A stretch of 64,000 nucleotides of DNA, taken from the NCBI RefSeq assembly GCF_032056465.1, contig NZ_DAMBCL010000011.1; one strand, written 5' to 3'. The stretch is from Mobilicoccus sp032056465. GTDB lineage: Bacteria > Actinomycetota > Actinomycetes > Actinomycetales > Dermatophilaceae. Every line of letters begins with the position of its first letter. The first letter of the stretch is position 1. A program made the translations under genes and the position numbers. The notes under the pieces were generated by a model that saw nothing but the letters and a program-made list of their open reading frames with translations, did no database searches and was not told the origin of the DNA. Positions 51,301 through 59,355 of the stretch are shown piece after piece.

Positions 51301-53058
51301 TCAGACCAGTCCGGCCTCCGTGACCAGGCGACCGATCTGGGTGTTGCCGAGCTTGTCGACGAGGCGCTTCGGCACGAACCGCGCGAGCGGCACGTGGATC
51401 TTCTCGCCGTCGCGCAGACGTGCCGTGGCGGCGAGCAGGGTGCGGACGTCGTAGGTCGAGCCGAAGGTCTCCGGCACGCCCCGCTCGACCCCGAGCAGGC
51501 TGTAGACGGCCTCCATCCCGGTGCGCACGGAGTACTCCGTCGTGAAGATGCAGTCGCGCCCGGTCTCGGCGAACTGGCCCAGGAAGGCGAAGTTCGTGGC
51601 GCCGGCGGGCACGACCTGGGGCCGATCCCCCGCGTGCCGAGGCATGAAGAACGACGTGACGTACGGCATCATCACCGGCACGCACTTGGCGCCGTTGGCG
51701 GCGAGATCGGGGATGTCCGCCACGGGGACACCCATGTGGTAGAGCCACTCCGCGGTGATCTCCTCGCCGGTGCACTCCTGCATCGTCTTCTTGACGTAGT
51801 CCCCCGGGCGGTCGGCGAACAGGCCGTAGACCCACACGACGATCTGGTCGGGCTTCTGCGCCTTGAAGTGCGGTTGCCGGTTGACGGTCCAGGACATGAG
51901 CCAGGAGGAGTCGCGGGCGGTGACGATGCCGCCGGTGACGACGCGACCGCTGAACGGGTCGCGCTTGGCGATCTTGCGGATGTACTCCGGGATGCGCGCG
52001 TCGAGCGTCGTGACCGTCGCCGACTCCCACTTGGTCTCGTCGATGGAGCTGCAGAACACCTCAGGGCGCCCGAACGAGGGGTCCTTGCGGGCGATGCGTC
52101 GCCACAGGTCCCAGGCCGAGGCGGGGCCGCGGTCGAGCTTGGCCGGCGTGTGGTGGTCACCGTTGTCCGAGTTGTCGACGAGCGAACCGATCGTGAGGAA
52201 GACGTAGTCGTTCTCGCCGAGCTCGACGCTCCGCTTCTCGCCGTCCTGGGTGAGGTGCAGGCGGGTGGCGGTCTTGCGGGGACCGGCGAAGTCGAAGTCG
52301 ACGTCGGTGACGTCGGCGCCGTAGGTGAACGTGACCCCCTGGTCGATGAGCCAGCTCGTCATCGGCAGCACGAGCGACTCGTACTGGTTGTACTTCGTGA
52401 ACTTGAGGGCGGAGAAGTCCGGCAACCCGCCGATGTGGTGGATGAACCGGTGCAGGTAGAGCTTCATCTCCAGCGCCGAGTGCCATTCCTCGAACGCGAA
52501 CATCGTCCGCCAGTACATCCAGAAGTTGGAGTCGAGGAAGTCCCGGCCGAAGACCTCGTTGATGCGCTTGCCCTCCATGTCCTCGCGGGTGGCGAGGAAG
52601 ACCTTGACGAGCTCCTTCTGCGCCTTCTCGCTCAGGGTGAAGAGGTCCTTGGTGTGCGCGTCCTGGCCACGGTTCACGGTGGCCCGGCAGAGGCTGTAGT
52701 TCGGGTCGTCCTTGTTGAGCCAGTAGAACTCGTCGAGGACGGAGGCGCCCTCGATCTCGAGGCTGGGGATGCTGCGGAAGCAATCCCACAGCGTCTCGAA
52801 GTGGTCTTCCATCTCGCGGCCGCCACGGATGACGAATCCGCGCTCGGGCTCCTCGATGCCGTCGAGGGCACCGCCGGCGAGCTCGCTCTTCTCGAGGATC
52901 GTGATGTTGTGGCCCGGGACGCCGGCGTCGCGGATGAGGAACACGGCGCTCGACAGGGACGCGAGGCCCCCACCGACGTACCAGGCGCGAACGTCCTCGG
53001 CGTTCTTCACGGGGCGGGGGCGGGCGAAGGCTTCGTAGTTTCCGCTGCTGTGGAACAT
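51301..53058 (-). CDS. ohyA: Oleate hydratase (FAD-dependent)
   Basis: Adds water to the cis-9 double bond of oleate to give 10-hydroxystearate. The protein is 585 residues with the N-terminal FAD motif VGGGLASLSSAVFLIRDAG, the catalytic block GFVIRGGREMEDHFETLWDCFRSIPSLE, HHIGGLPDFSALKFTKYNQYESLVLP and late FIGQFAETGRDCIFTTEYSVRTG-like region (here FLGQFAETGRD). The length is typical. GAAGGAG precedes ATG 53058. It is divergent from a TetR gene with palindromes between, so fatty-acid-responsive control is likely. The hydroxy acid may aid membrane or toxicity defence. Confidence 0.95.
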   Translation of the reverse strand: MFHSSGNYEAFARPRPVKNAEDVRAWYVGGGLASLSSAVFLIRDAGVPGHNITILEKSELAGGALDGIEEPERGFVIRGGREMEDHFETLWDCFRSIPSLEIEGASVLDEFYWLNKDDPNYSLCRATVNRGQDAHTKDLFTLSEKAQKELVKVFLATREDMEGKRINEVFGRDFLDSNFWMYWRTMFAFEEWHSALEMKLYLHRFIHHIGGLPDFSALKFTKYNQYESLVLPMTSWLIDQGVTFTYGADVTDVDFDFAGPRKTATRLHLTQDGEKRSVELGENDYVFLTIGSLVDNSDNGDHHTPAKLDRGPASAWDLWRRIARKDPSFGRPEVFCSSIDETKWESATVTTLDARIPEYIRKIAKRDPFSGRVVTGGIVTARDSSWLMSWTVNRQPHFKAQKPDQIVVWVYGLFADRPGDYVKKTMQECTGEEITAEWLYHMGVPVADIPDLAANGAKCVPVMMPYVTSFFMPRHAGDRPQVVPAGATNFAFLGQFAETGRDCIFTTEYSVRTGMEAVYSLLGVERGVPETFGSTYDVRTLLAATARLRDGEKIHVPLARFVPKRLVDKLGNTQIGRLVTEAGLV

Positions 53059-53103
53059 GGCTCTCCTTCTCCGACGTGCCGGGTGGAACCCCCGGCTACT
53101 TAT

Positions 53104-53133
53104 TGAGCGTACTCATCTTTGAAGTTGAGTCAA
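53104..53133. promoter_or_regulatory. paired palindromes over the ohyA / tetR promoters
   Basis: TGAG-CGTA-CTCA (53104-53115) and TTGAGTCAA (53125-53133). They cover a minus-strand promoter for ohyA: -35 TTGACT (53128-53133) and -10 TACGCT (53106-53111) with 16-bp spacing. Likely operator of the divergent TetR. Confidence 0.6.
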
Positions 53134-53139
53134 TGGGGG

Positions 53140-53145
53140 TACAGT
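53140..53145 (+). promoter_or_regulatory. -10 box, predicted leaderless tetR mRNA
   Basis: TACAGT ends 7 nt before ATG 53153; no ribosome site precedes the ATG. Confidence 0.6.
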
Positions 53146-53152
53146 GTGACCC

Positions 53153-53776
53153 ATGACGCAGACCGAGAGACCCCTCGGCCGGCGGGAGCGGAACAAGGCG
53201 GAGAAGCGTGCCCGCATCCGGGACGCAGCGGCGAGGTTGTTCTCCCGGCACGGCTACGAGGGCACGACGATGGCCCAGGTGGCACGGGACGCCGACGTCG
53301 CCATCGGCACGGTGTTCCAGTACGCGGCGACCAAGCCCGAACTCCTCATGATGGTCGCGGCCGAACGGTGGCGCGAGGTCCTCGATGCGGTGGTCACCGG
53401 CCTCGCCGGACGCGACGACCCCATCGAGGCGATCCTCGTCCTCGTCGAACCCGTCATCAAGACCGCGGAGGCCGAACCGGACCTGTCGATGACGACCGCA
53501 CGCGAGCTGCTCTTCGGCGCTCAGGGGCCGCACCGCACGGAGGTCGCCGAGATCGTCGCCGCCGTCGAGGACGCCGTCGCCGGTCTCCTGCGGCGCTCCG
53601 GAGCGGCCGATCGTGCGCAGAGCGCAGCCCGCCTCGTCGTCTCCGGCGCGCTCCTCGAGATCAACCGCAGCCGCACCGGTCGCGCCGACGCCGCCTCCGT
53701 GCGGGAACGCGTCCGCGACCTCGTCGAGGTCGCCGTCCGCGGGGCCACGGCCGAGGAGGGCGCGCTCCGCGCCTGA
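53153..53776 (+). CDS. TetR family regulator, probable ohyA repressor
   Basis: Regulator of 207 residues. Its helix-turn-helix is TMAQVARDADVAIGTVFQYA (about residues 40-59), and a basic N-terminus (RRERNKAEKRARIRDAA) precedes it. It is divergent from ohyA, 94 bp apart, with two palindromes in the gap. Predicted to sense unsaturated fatty acids or their CoA esters and repress ohyA and itself; that is inference from position. Confidence 0.9.
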   Translation: MTQTERPLGRRERNKAEKRARIRDAAARLFSRHGYEGTTMAQVARDADVAIGTVFQYAATKPELLMMVAAERWREVLDAVVTGLAGRDDPIEAILVLVEPVIKTAEAEPDLSMTTARELLFGAQGPHRTEVAEIVAAVEDAVAGLLRRSGAADRAQSAARLVVSGALLEINRSRTGRADAASVRERVRDLVEVAVRGATAEEGALRA

Positions 53777-53830
53777 CGCCCGACCGCGCCGTCGCGGGGA
53801 CGCGCCCTCCCGGCCCCCTCGGACGACGGG

Positions 53831-54499
53831 TCAGCGGCCGCGGGCGATCGCTCGCACGATGCCGTCGCCGAGCATCTGGACGAGCTGGACGACGACGACG
53901 AGGACGAGGACCGCCGAGAGCAACACGGGAGTGTTGAACCGCTGGTAGCCGTATCGGATGGCGAAGTCGCCGACGCCGCCGCCACCGATGGCCCCGGCCA
54001 TCGTCGAATACCCGATGAGCGTGACGAGGGTGAGGGTCGCTCCGGACACGAGACCCGGAAGCGCCTCGGGCAGCAACACCTTTCGGACGATCTGAGCCGT
54101 CGTCGACCCCATCGACTGCGCCGCCTCGATGCGCCCGACCGGCACCTCACGCAGGGCCGACTCGACGACCCGCGCATAGAACGGGATCGCCCCGACGGCG
54201 AGCGGCACGATCGCGGCCGTGGGCCCGTAGGCCGTGCCCGCCACGAGCCGGGTGAACGGGATGAGCACGATCATGAGGATGAGGAACGGCAGCGAGCGCG
54301 TGAGGTTGACCAGCGCCCCGAGGCTCTGGTGCACGACCGCGTTGCGCCGCAGCCCGTCGGGGGCCGCGAGGCGCAGCCACACCCCGAGGCCGAGCCCGAG
54401 GACGAGGGTGACGAGGAAGGCGCCGAGGGTCATCCACGCGGTCTGGCCGAGGGCGGTGAGGAGCTCGGGCAGAGCCTCGACCCAGGTGGTCTTCGTCAT
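53831..54499 (-). CDS. metI: Methionine ABC transporter permease MetI
   Basis: Membrane permease of 222 residues for D/L-methionine uptake, with five helices and the BPD_transp_1 EAA loop (VPVGRIEAAQSMGSTTAQIVRKVLLPEALPGLVSG). The ATG at 54499 overlaps the metN stop by 4 nt (ATGA), so translation is coupled. It is last gene of metQ-metN-metI, the reverse of the common E. coli metNIQ order. Confidence 0.93.
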   Translation of the reverse strand: MTKTTWVEALPELLTALGQTAWMTLGAFLVTLVLGLGLGVWLRLAAPDGLRRNAVVHQSLGALVNLTRSLPFLILMIVLIPFTRLVAGTAYGPTAAIVPLAVGAIPFYARVVESALREVPVGRIEAAQSMGSTTAQIVRKVLLPEALPGLVSGATLTLVTLIGYSTMAGAIGGGGVGDFAIRYGYQRFNTPVLLSAVLVLVVVVQLVQMLGDGIVRAIARGR

Positions 54500-55479
54500 G
54501 CCGCACTCACCGTCACTCCCGCACGTCGTAGGTAGGCGACGATCTCGTCCTCTCGGCCGCCCCGTTCGTCGCCGAGGGCGACACGCAGCCGTCCGACCTG
54601 GTGTCCGGCGACGCGCTCGAGGGTGCCGCCGAGGATCGACACCTCGACACCGAGGTCGCGGGTGAGCCGCGAGAGGGTCGGGTCGACCGCGCGCTCGTCG
54701 GCGAAGGCGAGGGTGAGGTGATGCCCGGGGATCTCGGCGAGAGGCTCCCCCACCGGCAGGAGGATGCCCGCGAGGCGGGAGTCCGGGTCGCCGACGAGGT
54801 CGAGGAGCCGACCGGACTCGACGACGCGACCGGCCTCCATGAGCGCGGCGGAGTCGCAGATGCGCCGGACGACCTCGGCCTCGTGCGTGATGAGGACGAC
54901 GGTGACCCCGGTCCGGTCGTTGATGTCGGCGATGAGGTCGAGGATCTGGGCGGTCGTGTCGGGGTCGAGCGCGCTCGTGGCCTCGTCGCACAACAGCACC
55001 GAGGGGTCGGTCGCGAGCGCACGCGCGATGCCGACACGCTGCTGCTGTCCCCCCGAGAGCTGGGAGGGACGACTGTCGGCGCGGTCACTGAGGCCGACGA
55101 GGTCGAGGAGCTCGGCGACCCGTTCCCGGCGTCGCGCCGAGGGGACGCCCGCGACCTCCAGCCCGTAGGCGACGTTCTCGGCCGCGGTGCGACTCGCGAG
55201 CAGGTTGACGTGCTGGAACACCGTGCCGATCCGGCGTCTCGCGGCCCGCAGGTCCTGCCGGGAGAGGGCGACGAGCTCGACACCGTCGACGGTGATCGTC
55301 CCCGACGTGGGGCGTTCGAGGAGGTTGAGGCAGCGCAACAGGGTGCTCTTGCCGGCGCCGCTGCGGCCGAGGATGCCGAAGATCTCGCCGCTGTCGACGG
55401 ACAACGACACGTCGTCGACGGCGGTGACCTCCTGCCCGCGACCTCGGTAGACCTTCGTGACGGACTCGAGGGTGATCAC
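54496..55479 (-). CDS. metN: Methionine ABC transporter ATPase MetN
   Basis: ATP-binding subunit of 327 residues. Walker A GRSGAGKSTLLR, Q-loop FQHVNLL, signature LSGGQQQRVGIARAL, Walker B VLLCDEATSALD, H-loop THEAEVV. A C-terminal NIL regulatory domain (about 250-327) binds methionine for trans-inhibition. It overlaps metI and metQ by 4 nt each. Confidence 0.96.
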   Translation of the reverse strand: MITLESVTKVYRGRGQEVTAVDDVSLSVDSGEIFGILGRSGAGKSTLLRCLNLLERPTSGTITVDGVELVALSRQDLRAARRRIGTVFQHVNLLASRTAAENVAYGLEVAGVPSARRRERVAELLDLVGLSDRADSRPSQLSGGQQQRVGIARALATDPSVLLCDEATSALDPDTTAQILDLIADINDRTGVTVVLITHEAEVVRRICDSAALMEAGRVVESGRLLDLVGDPDSRLAGILLPVGEPLAEIPGHHLTLAFADERAVDPTLSRLTRDLGVEVSILGGTLERVAGHQVGRLRVALGDERGGREDEIVAYLRRAGVTVSAA

Positions 55480-56375
55480 GAGTGGCCGCCGGTGGTGGGG
55501 GCGGGAGTCGCGGGCACGGCGTTCGCGGGCCTGGCCGGCAGCACCGACCCGCGGTAGGTCTTCTCGATGAACTGCGCGATCCGGGGATCGGCGAGGGCCT
55601 GGGCGACCTTCTGCACCCGCGGGTCGTCGACGAGCTCGGGGCGGGTGACGAGGCCGTTGGCATAGGGGTTGTCCTCGACCTCGTCGAGGACGAGCGCGTC
55701 GCGGTCGGGCGCGAGGCCGGCCTCGAGGGCGTAGTTGCCGTTGACGACCGAGAGGGTCACCTTGGGGTCGTCGAGGGTCGCGGCGAGCTGGGGCCGGTCG
55801 ACCTGGACGAAGGTGAGCTTCTTCGGGTTGGCGGTGATGTTCTTCTGGGTCACCTGGGCGTAGTCGAGGTTCGGGTCGCCGGGGCGCACGTCGAGGCGCA
55901 GGAGACCGGCCTGCTGCAGGAGGAACAGCGCCCGGGCCTGGTTGACCGCGTCGGCGGGGATGGCGACGACGGCGGCCTGGGGCGTGGACGCGACGTCGTG
56001 GACCTTGCGGCTGTAGAGGCCGAGCGGCTCGATGTGCACGAGGCCGACCAGGCGCAGGTCGCCCTGGTGCTCGGCGTTCCAGTTCTTCAGGTAGGGGGCG
56101 TGCTGGAAGAAGTTGGCGTCGATGTCACCGGAGGCCACGAGCTGGTTGGGGTCGACGTCGCCGGCGATCTCCTTGACGTCGATCTTCACGTCCCCCAGCA
56201 GGCCCTCCTTCTCGGCCTCCTTGAGCAGCGTCGAGTGCGGCTCGGCGTCCGCCATGATCCGCAGCGGCGTCCCGGGGTCGGCCTGGGCGCCGGCGCCCGT
56301 GCGCAGTCCGCACCCCCCGAGGGCGAGCGGGGCGGCGAGGGCGAGGGCGAGCAGCGTGTGGGCGCGGCGGGGCAT
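55476..56375 (-). CDS. metQ: Methionine-binding lipoprotein MetQ
   Basis: Substrate-binding lipoprotein of 299 residues (NlpA family). The lipobox LALGGC gives lipid-modified Cys22, and the NlpA fold shows EKEGLLGDVKIDVKEI, NQLVASGDIDANFFQH and GLYSRKVHDV, with NGNYALEAGL near residue 210. It delivers methionine to MetI. First gene of the three-gene operon. About 130 nt upstream is a TTTGG-TTGC-CCAAA dyad; no SAM riboswitch is apparent. Confidence 0.94.
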   Translation of the reverse strand: MPRRAHTLLALALAAPLALGGCGLRTGAGAQADPGTPLRIMADAEPHSTLLKEAEKEGLLGDVKIDVKEIAGDVDPNQLVASGDIDANFFQHAPYLKNWNAEHQGDLRLVGLVHIEPLGLYSRKVHDVASTPQAAVVAIPADAVNQARALFLLQQAGLLRLDVRPGDPNLDYAQVTQKNITANPKKLTFVQVDRPQLAATLDDPKVTLSVVNGNYALEAGLAPDRDALVLDEVEDNPYANGLVTRPELVDDPRVQKVAQALADPRIAQFIEKTYRGSVLPARPANAVPATPAPTTGGHS

Positions 56376-56483
56376 GAGCGTTCCGTTCGTCGTGGTGGAA
56401 GGGCGCGGACGACGTCGTCCGGAAGTCGCGGCGCGCGGAAGTCCTCACGCGCGGCCGTCGCCCTCAGTCCTAACACCATGAGC

Positions 56484-56497
56484 TTTGGTTGCCCAAA
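56484..56497. promoter_or_regulatory. small dyad upstream of metQ
   Basis: TTTGG-TTGC-CCAAA (5-bp arms, 4-nt spacer) in the divergent metQ/brnQ region; a possible repressor site for methionine control. Confidence 0.35.
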
Positions 56498-56590
56498 ACG
56501 CGATGTTATGTGAGATGCTGGTCGGCGCCGTCGGTGCGCGGCCGTGGGTAGCCTGTCGGGGCCCATCCCCTCCCCTCGAACGGAGCCCGC

Positions 56591-58072
56591 GTGACCACCC
56601 GCCTGCGCCCGAGCCAGACCCTGCTGCTCGGATCCCTCGTCTTCGGGCTCTTCTTCGGAGCGGGCAACCTCGTCTTCCCGGTCCTCATGGGACGCGAGGC
56701 AGGGGCGGCGAGCCCGGCCGCGGCGACGGGATTCCTCCTCACCGCCGTCGGACTGCCCATCCTCGGCGTCGTCGCGTCGGCGATGGCCGGGGCGGACAGC
56801 CTGCAGAGCCTCCTTCGTCCCGTGTCGGGTCGGCTCTCGCTGTGGTTCACATGCGCGCTGTACCTGACGATCGGTCCGCTGTTCGCGATCCCGCGGACCG
56901 CGACCGTGTCCTACGAGGTGGGGATCCGGCCGCTCGTCGGCGAGGGACACACGCCGCTGTTCCTGTTCTCGGTCGCGTTCTTCGCGCTCACCGCGCTGGC
57001 CGCTCGGCGACCCGGCCGCCTCATGGACTGGGTGGGGCGCTACCTCACCCCCGTGTTCCTCGTCCTGCTGTCGGCGCTCGTCATCGCCTCGTTCGTCGCC
57101 CCCATGACGACGACGCCCGCCGCCCCGTCCGGGCCGTATGCCTCCGCACCCCTCGCCCGCGGCCTCGTCGACGGCTACTCGACGATGGACGCACTCGCCT
57201 CGCTCGCGTTCGCCGTCGTCCTCGTCGACGCGACGCGGCGCCTCGGCGTGAAGGGTCCGCGACGACTCGCCGTCGAACTGGGCAAGGCGGGGCTCGTCGG
57301 CGGCCTCGGCATGGCGGTCGTCTACGCGACGCTCGCCCACGTCGGGGCGACGAGCGTGGGAGCCGTCGCCGTGGCCGACAACGGTGGGGTCGTGCTCGCC
57401 GGCGTGAGCCTCCACTACTTCGGCGTGGCCGGGCAGTACCTCATCGCCGCGATCGTCCTCACCGCCTGCCTCAAGACCGCCATCGGGCTCACCGTCGCCT
57501 GCGCGACGACGTTCGTCGAGCTCACCGCGGGCCGCCGGGGGGCCGCAAACGCGACGGAGACCTCCGACCAGACGGGGGCATCGGACGCCACGGGCGGGGC
57601 CGACGCGTCGCGCACGACGGTCGCGGGGGGCCTCCCGACGGCGTACCGGTGGTGGGCGTGGGGGTTCGTCGGGGTGTCGTTCGCCATCGCGAACCTCGGC
57701 CTGGCGGCGATCGTCGCGATCTCGGTACCGGTCCTCATGTTCCTCTACCCGGTCGCGATCGTCGTCATCGTCCTCGCGCTGGCCTGGCCCTGGGTGTCGC
57801 AACGACTCGTCCTCGCCCGCGTCGTCATCGCCTTCACCGCCGCGGCGGCCTTCTTCGACCTGCTCGGCGCACTCCCGGCCTCGCTCGCAGCGACTCCCGT
57901 GGTCACGACCCTCACCGAGGCGGCGAGCGCTGTCCTGCCGGGCTACGACGTCGGATTCGGGTGGGTCGTCCCCGCCCTGGTGGGGACGGTCGTGGGCCTC
58001 GCCCTGTCGGCTCGGGGATCGAGGACGCGCCAGGCAGAGGCCTCGTCGGCGCGGGTGGCGGCACCGGCCTGA
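56591..58072 (+). CDS. brnQ: Branched-chain amino acid carrier BrnQ
   Basis: Sodium- or proton-coupled LIVCS-family importer of 493 residues for leucine, isoleucine and valine, with about twelve helices. The N-terminal LGSLVFGLFFGAGNLVFPVLMGREAG block is the family hallmark. A hydrophilic loop (about 315-345) is rich in Ala/Thr/Asp. The GTG start follows GGAG. It is divergent from metQ; Corynebacterium carriers of this kind can also take up methionine, which would fit that neighbour (inference). Confidence 0.93.
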   Translation: MTTRLRPSQTLLLGSLVFGLFFGAGNLVFPVLMGREAGAASPAAATGFLLTAVGLPILGVVASAMAGADSLQSLLRPVSGRLSLWFTCALYLTIGPLFAIPRTATVSYEVGIRPLVGEGHTPLFLFSVAFFALTALAARRPGRLMDWVGRYLTPVFLVLLSALVIASFVAPMTTTPAAPSGPYASAPLARGLVDGYSTMDALASLAFAVVLVDATRRLGVKGPRRLAVELGKAGLVGGLGMAVVYATLAHVGATSVGAVAVADNGGVVLAGVSLHYFGVAGQYLIAAIVLTACLKTAIGLTVACATTFVELTAGRRGAANATETSDQTGASDATGGADASRTTVAGGLPTAYRWWAWGFVGVSFAIANLGLAAIVAISVPVLMFLYPVAIVVIVLALAWPWVSQRLVLARVVIAFTAAAAFFDLLGALPASLAATPVVTTLTEAASAVLPGYDVGFGWVVPALVGTVVGLALSARGSRTRQAEASSARVAAPA

Positions 58073-58099
58073 CCCTGCTCCGCGGCGTGATGAGACGCT

Positions 58100-59098
58100 G
58101 TGACCGTGGCCACTCCTCCCGCGATCATCGCCGTCGACATCGACGGAACCCTCCTCACGCGCTCCGGTGAGGTCCTCCCCGGCACCCGCGCGGAGTTCGC
58201 CCGTGCGCGTGCGGCGGGGGCGAGCATCGTCCTCGCCTCGGGTCGTCCGATCGCGGGACTGAGGCGCCTCGTGCGGCGGGTGGCGCTCGACGTCGACGGG
58301 CTCGTCCTCGCGGGGTCGAACGGCTCGATCGTCGTCGACGCCGACTCCGGGGCGACCCTCGCCCGCCACAGCCTCCCCCTCGCGCTCGTCACCGAGATGG
58401 TGGGCCTCGCCCACGAGGCGGGCGTCCTGCCCATGCTGTGCGACGCGGACGAGATCGTCACCGACCGCCCCGAGGATCCGCAGGTCGCGATCGAGGCGCG
58501 CGGCAACGACCTCACCGTCCGCGTGGTCGACTCCCTCACGAGCCTGACCGAGGGCGAGGTGCAGGTCGACAAGCTGCACATGTTCGGCACGCCAGCGCTG
58601 CTCCGGCCGTTCTCGGAGCGGTTCGTCGCGCGGTTCGGCGATCGCGTCGAGCACGCGTTCTCGGCGCCGTTCTACTTCGAGGCGACCGCCCGCGGCGTCG
58701 ACAAGGGATCGGCGCTGCGCGACGTCGCGCAGGCGCGCGGGGTGTCCCCCGCCCAGGCGGTCGCGTTCGGGGACAACGGCAACGACATCCCCCTGCTGCG
58801 CGCAGCCGGGATCGGCGTGGCGATGGGCAACGCGATCCCCGCCGTGCGGGAGATCGCCGACCGCCTCACCGCCTCCAACGACGAGGAGGGCATCGCGGCC
58901 GTCCTCGCCGAGCTCTTCGGCGACGGAACCCCGGCGGCCCCCGTCCCCCTCCCCGACGTCGCCCCGATGTACCACCGCACCGTCGACCTCACCGACGAGG
59001 ACGCCACCTTCGGCACCGAGGGCGACGGGACGACGAACGGCACGGACGTGGGGCACCACGGGCCCGGCGGCGACGCGACCCGCGGCACCGGGCTCTGA
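58100..59098 (+). CDS. HAD-superfamily Cof-type phosphatase
   Basis: Sugar- or cofactor-phosphate phosphatase of 332 residues. HAD motif I AVDIDGTLLT (11-20), motif II VLASGRP, motif III Lys in the cap region, and motif IV GDNGNDIPLL with a VAMGNA tail, the Cof/YbiV (C2B cap) pattern. A disordered Asp/Thr/Gly tail of about 60 residues follows. GTG 58100 is 27 nt after brnQ, so it is probably co-transcribed. Substrate unknown. Confidence 0.9.
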   Translation: MTVATPPAIIAVDIDGTLLTRSGEVLPGTRAEFARARAAGASIVLASGRPIAGLRRLVRRVALDVDGLVLAGSNGSIVVDADSGATLARHSLPLALVTEMVGLAHEAGVLPMLCDADEIVTDRPEDPQVAIEARGNDLTVRVVDSLTSLTEGEVQVDKLHMFGTPALLRPFSERFVARFGDRVEHAFSAPFYFEATARGVDKGSALRDVAQARGVSPAQAVAFGDNGNDIPLLRAAGIGVAMGNAIPAVREIADRLTASNDEEGIAAVLAELFGDGTPAAPVPLPDVAPMYHRTVDLTDEDATFGTEGDGTTNGTDVGHHGPGGDATRGTGL

Positions 59099-59151
59099 CC
59101 CGCCACGCAGGACGCGGCACCCCACACGCGACACGCGGCACGTGGTGGCGG

Positions 59152-59355
59152 TCAGGTGGCGGCGATCTCCCCCGCCACCGCTGCGGCCAGTCGCAGGACG
59201 GCGTCGTCCCCGTCCCAGGGTCGTGGACGTGCCGTGGGGTGCGGCGCGGGATCCATGACGCCACCGTCCGCGCCCACGATGTCGTCGGCGACGAGGCCGC
59301 GCATGGTCGGGTGGTGGCGCTGGCTCGGCCCCGTCGGCTGCGGCGGACCGGTCAC
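59152..59355 (-). CDS. Small hypothetical protein coupled to ABC exporter
   Basis: A 67-residue reading frame whose GTG overlaps the stop of the upstream ABC exporter as GTGA. The product (VTGPPQPTGPSQRHHPTMRG..., ending AAAVAGEIAAT) has a Pro/His-rich start, MRGLVADDIVGADGGVMDP in the middle and an Ala-rich helix at the end. No Cys, no signal peptide, no known family. The translational coupling is the only support for it being real. Confidence 0.4.
   Translation of the reverse strand: MTGPPQPTGPSQRHHPTMRGLVADDIVGADGGVMDPAPHPTARPRPWDGDDAVLRLAAAVAGEIAAT

Noticed and set aside
56376..56590. SAM riboswitch before metQ
   Set aside because: I could not find the conserved core or stems of any SAM class by eye; left as an open check.
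59152..59355. RiPP precursor peptide for the adjoining ABC exporter
   Set aside because: No Cys or Ser/Thr-rich core, no GG leader, and no modification enzyme nearby. Only the coupled-ORF observation is kept.
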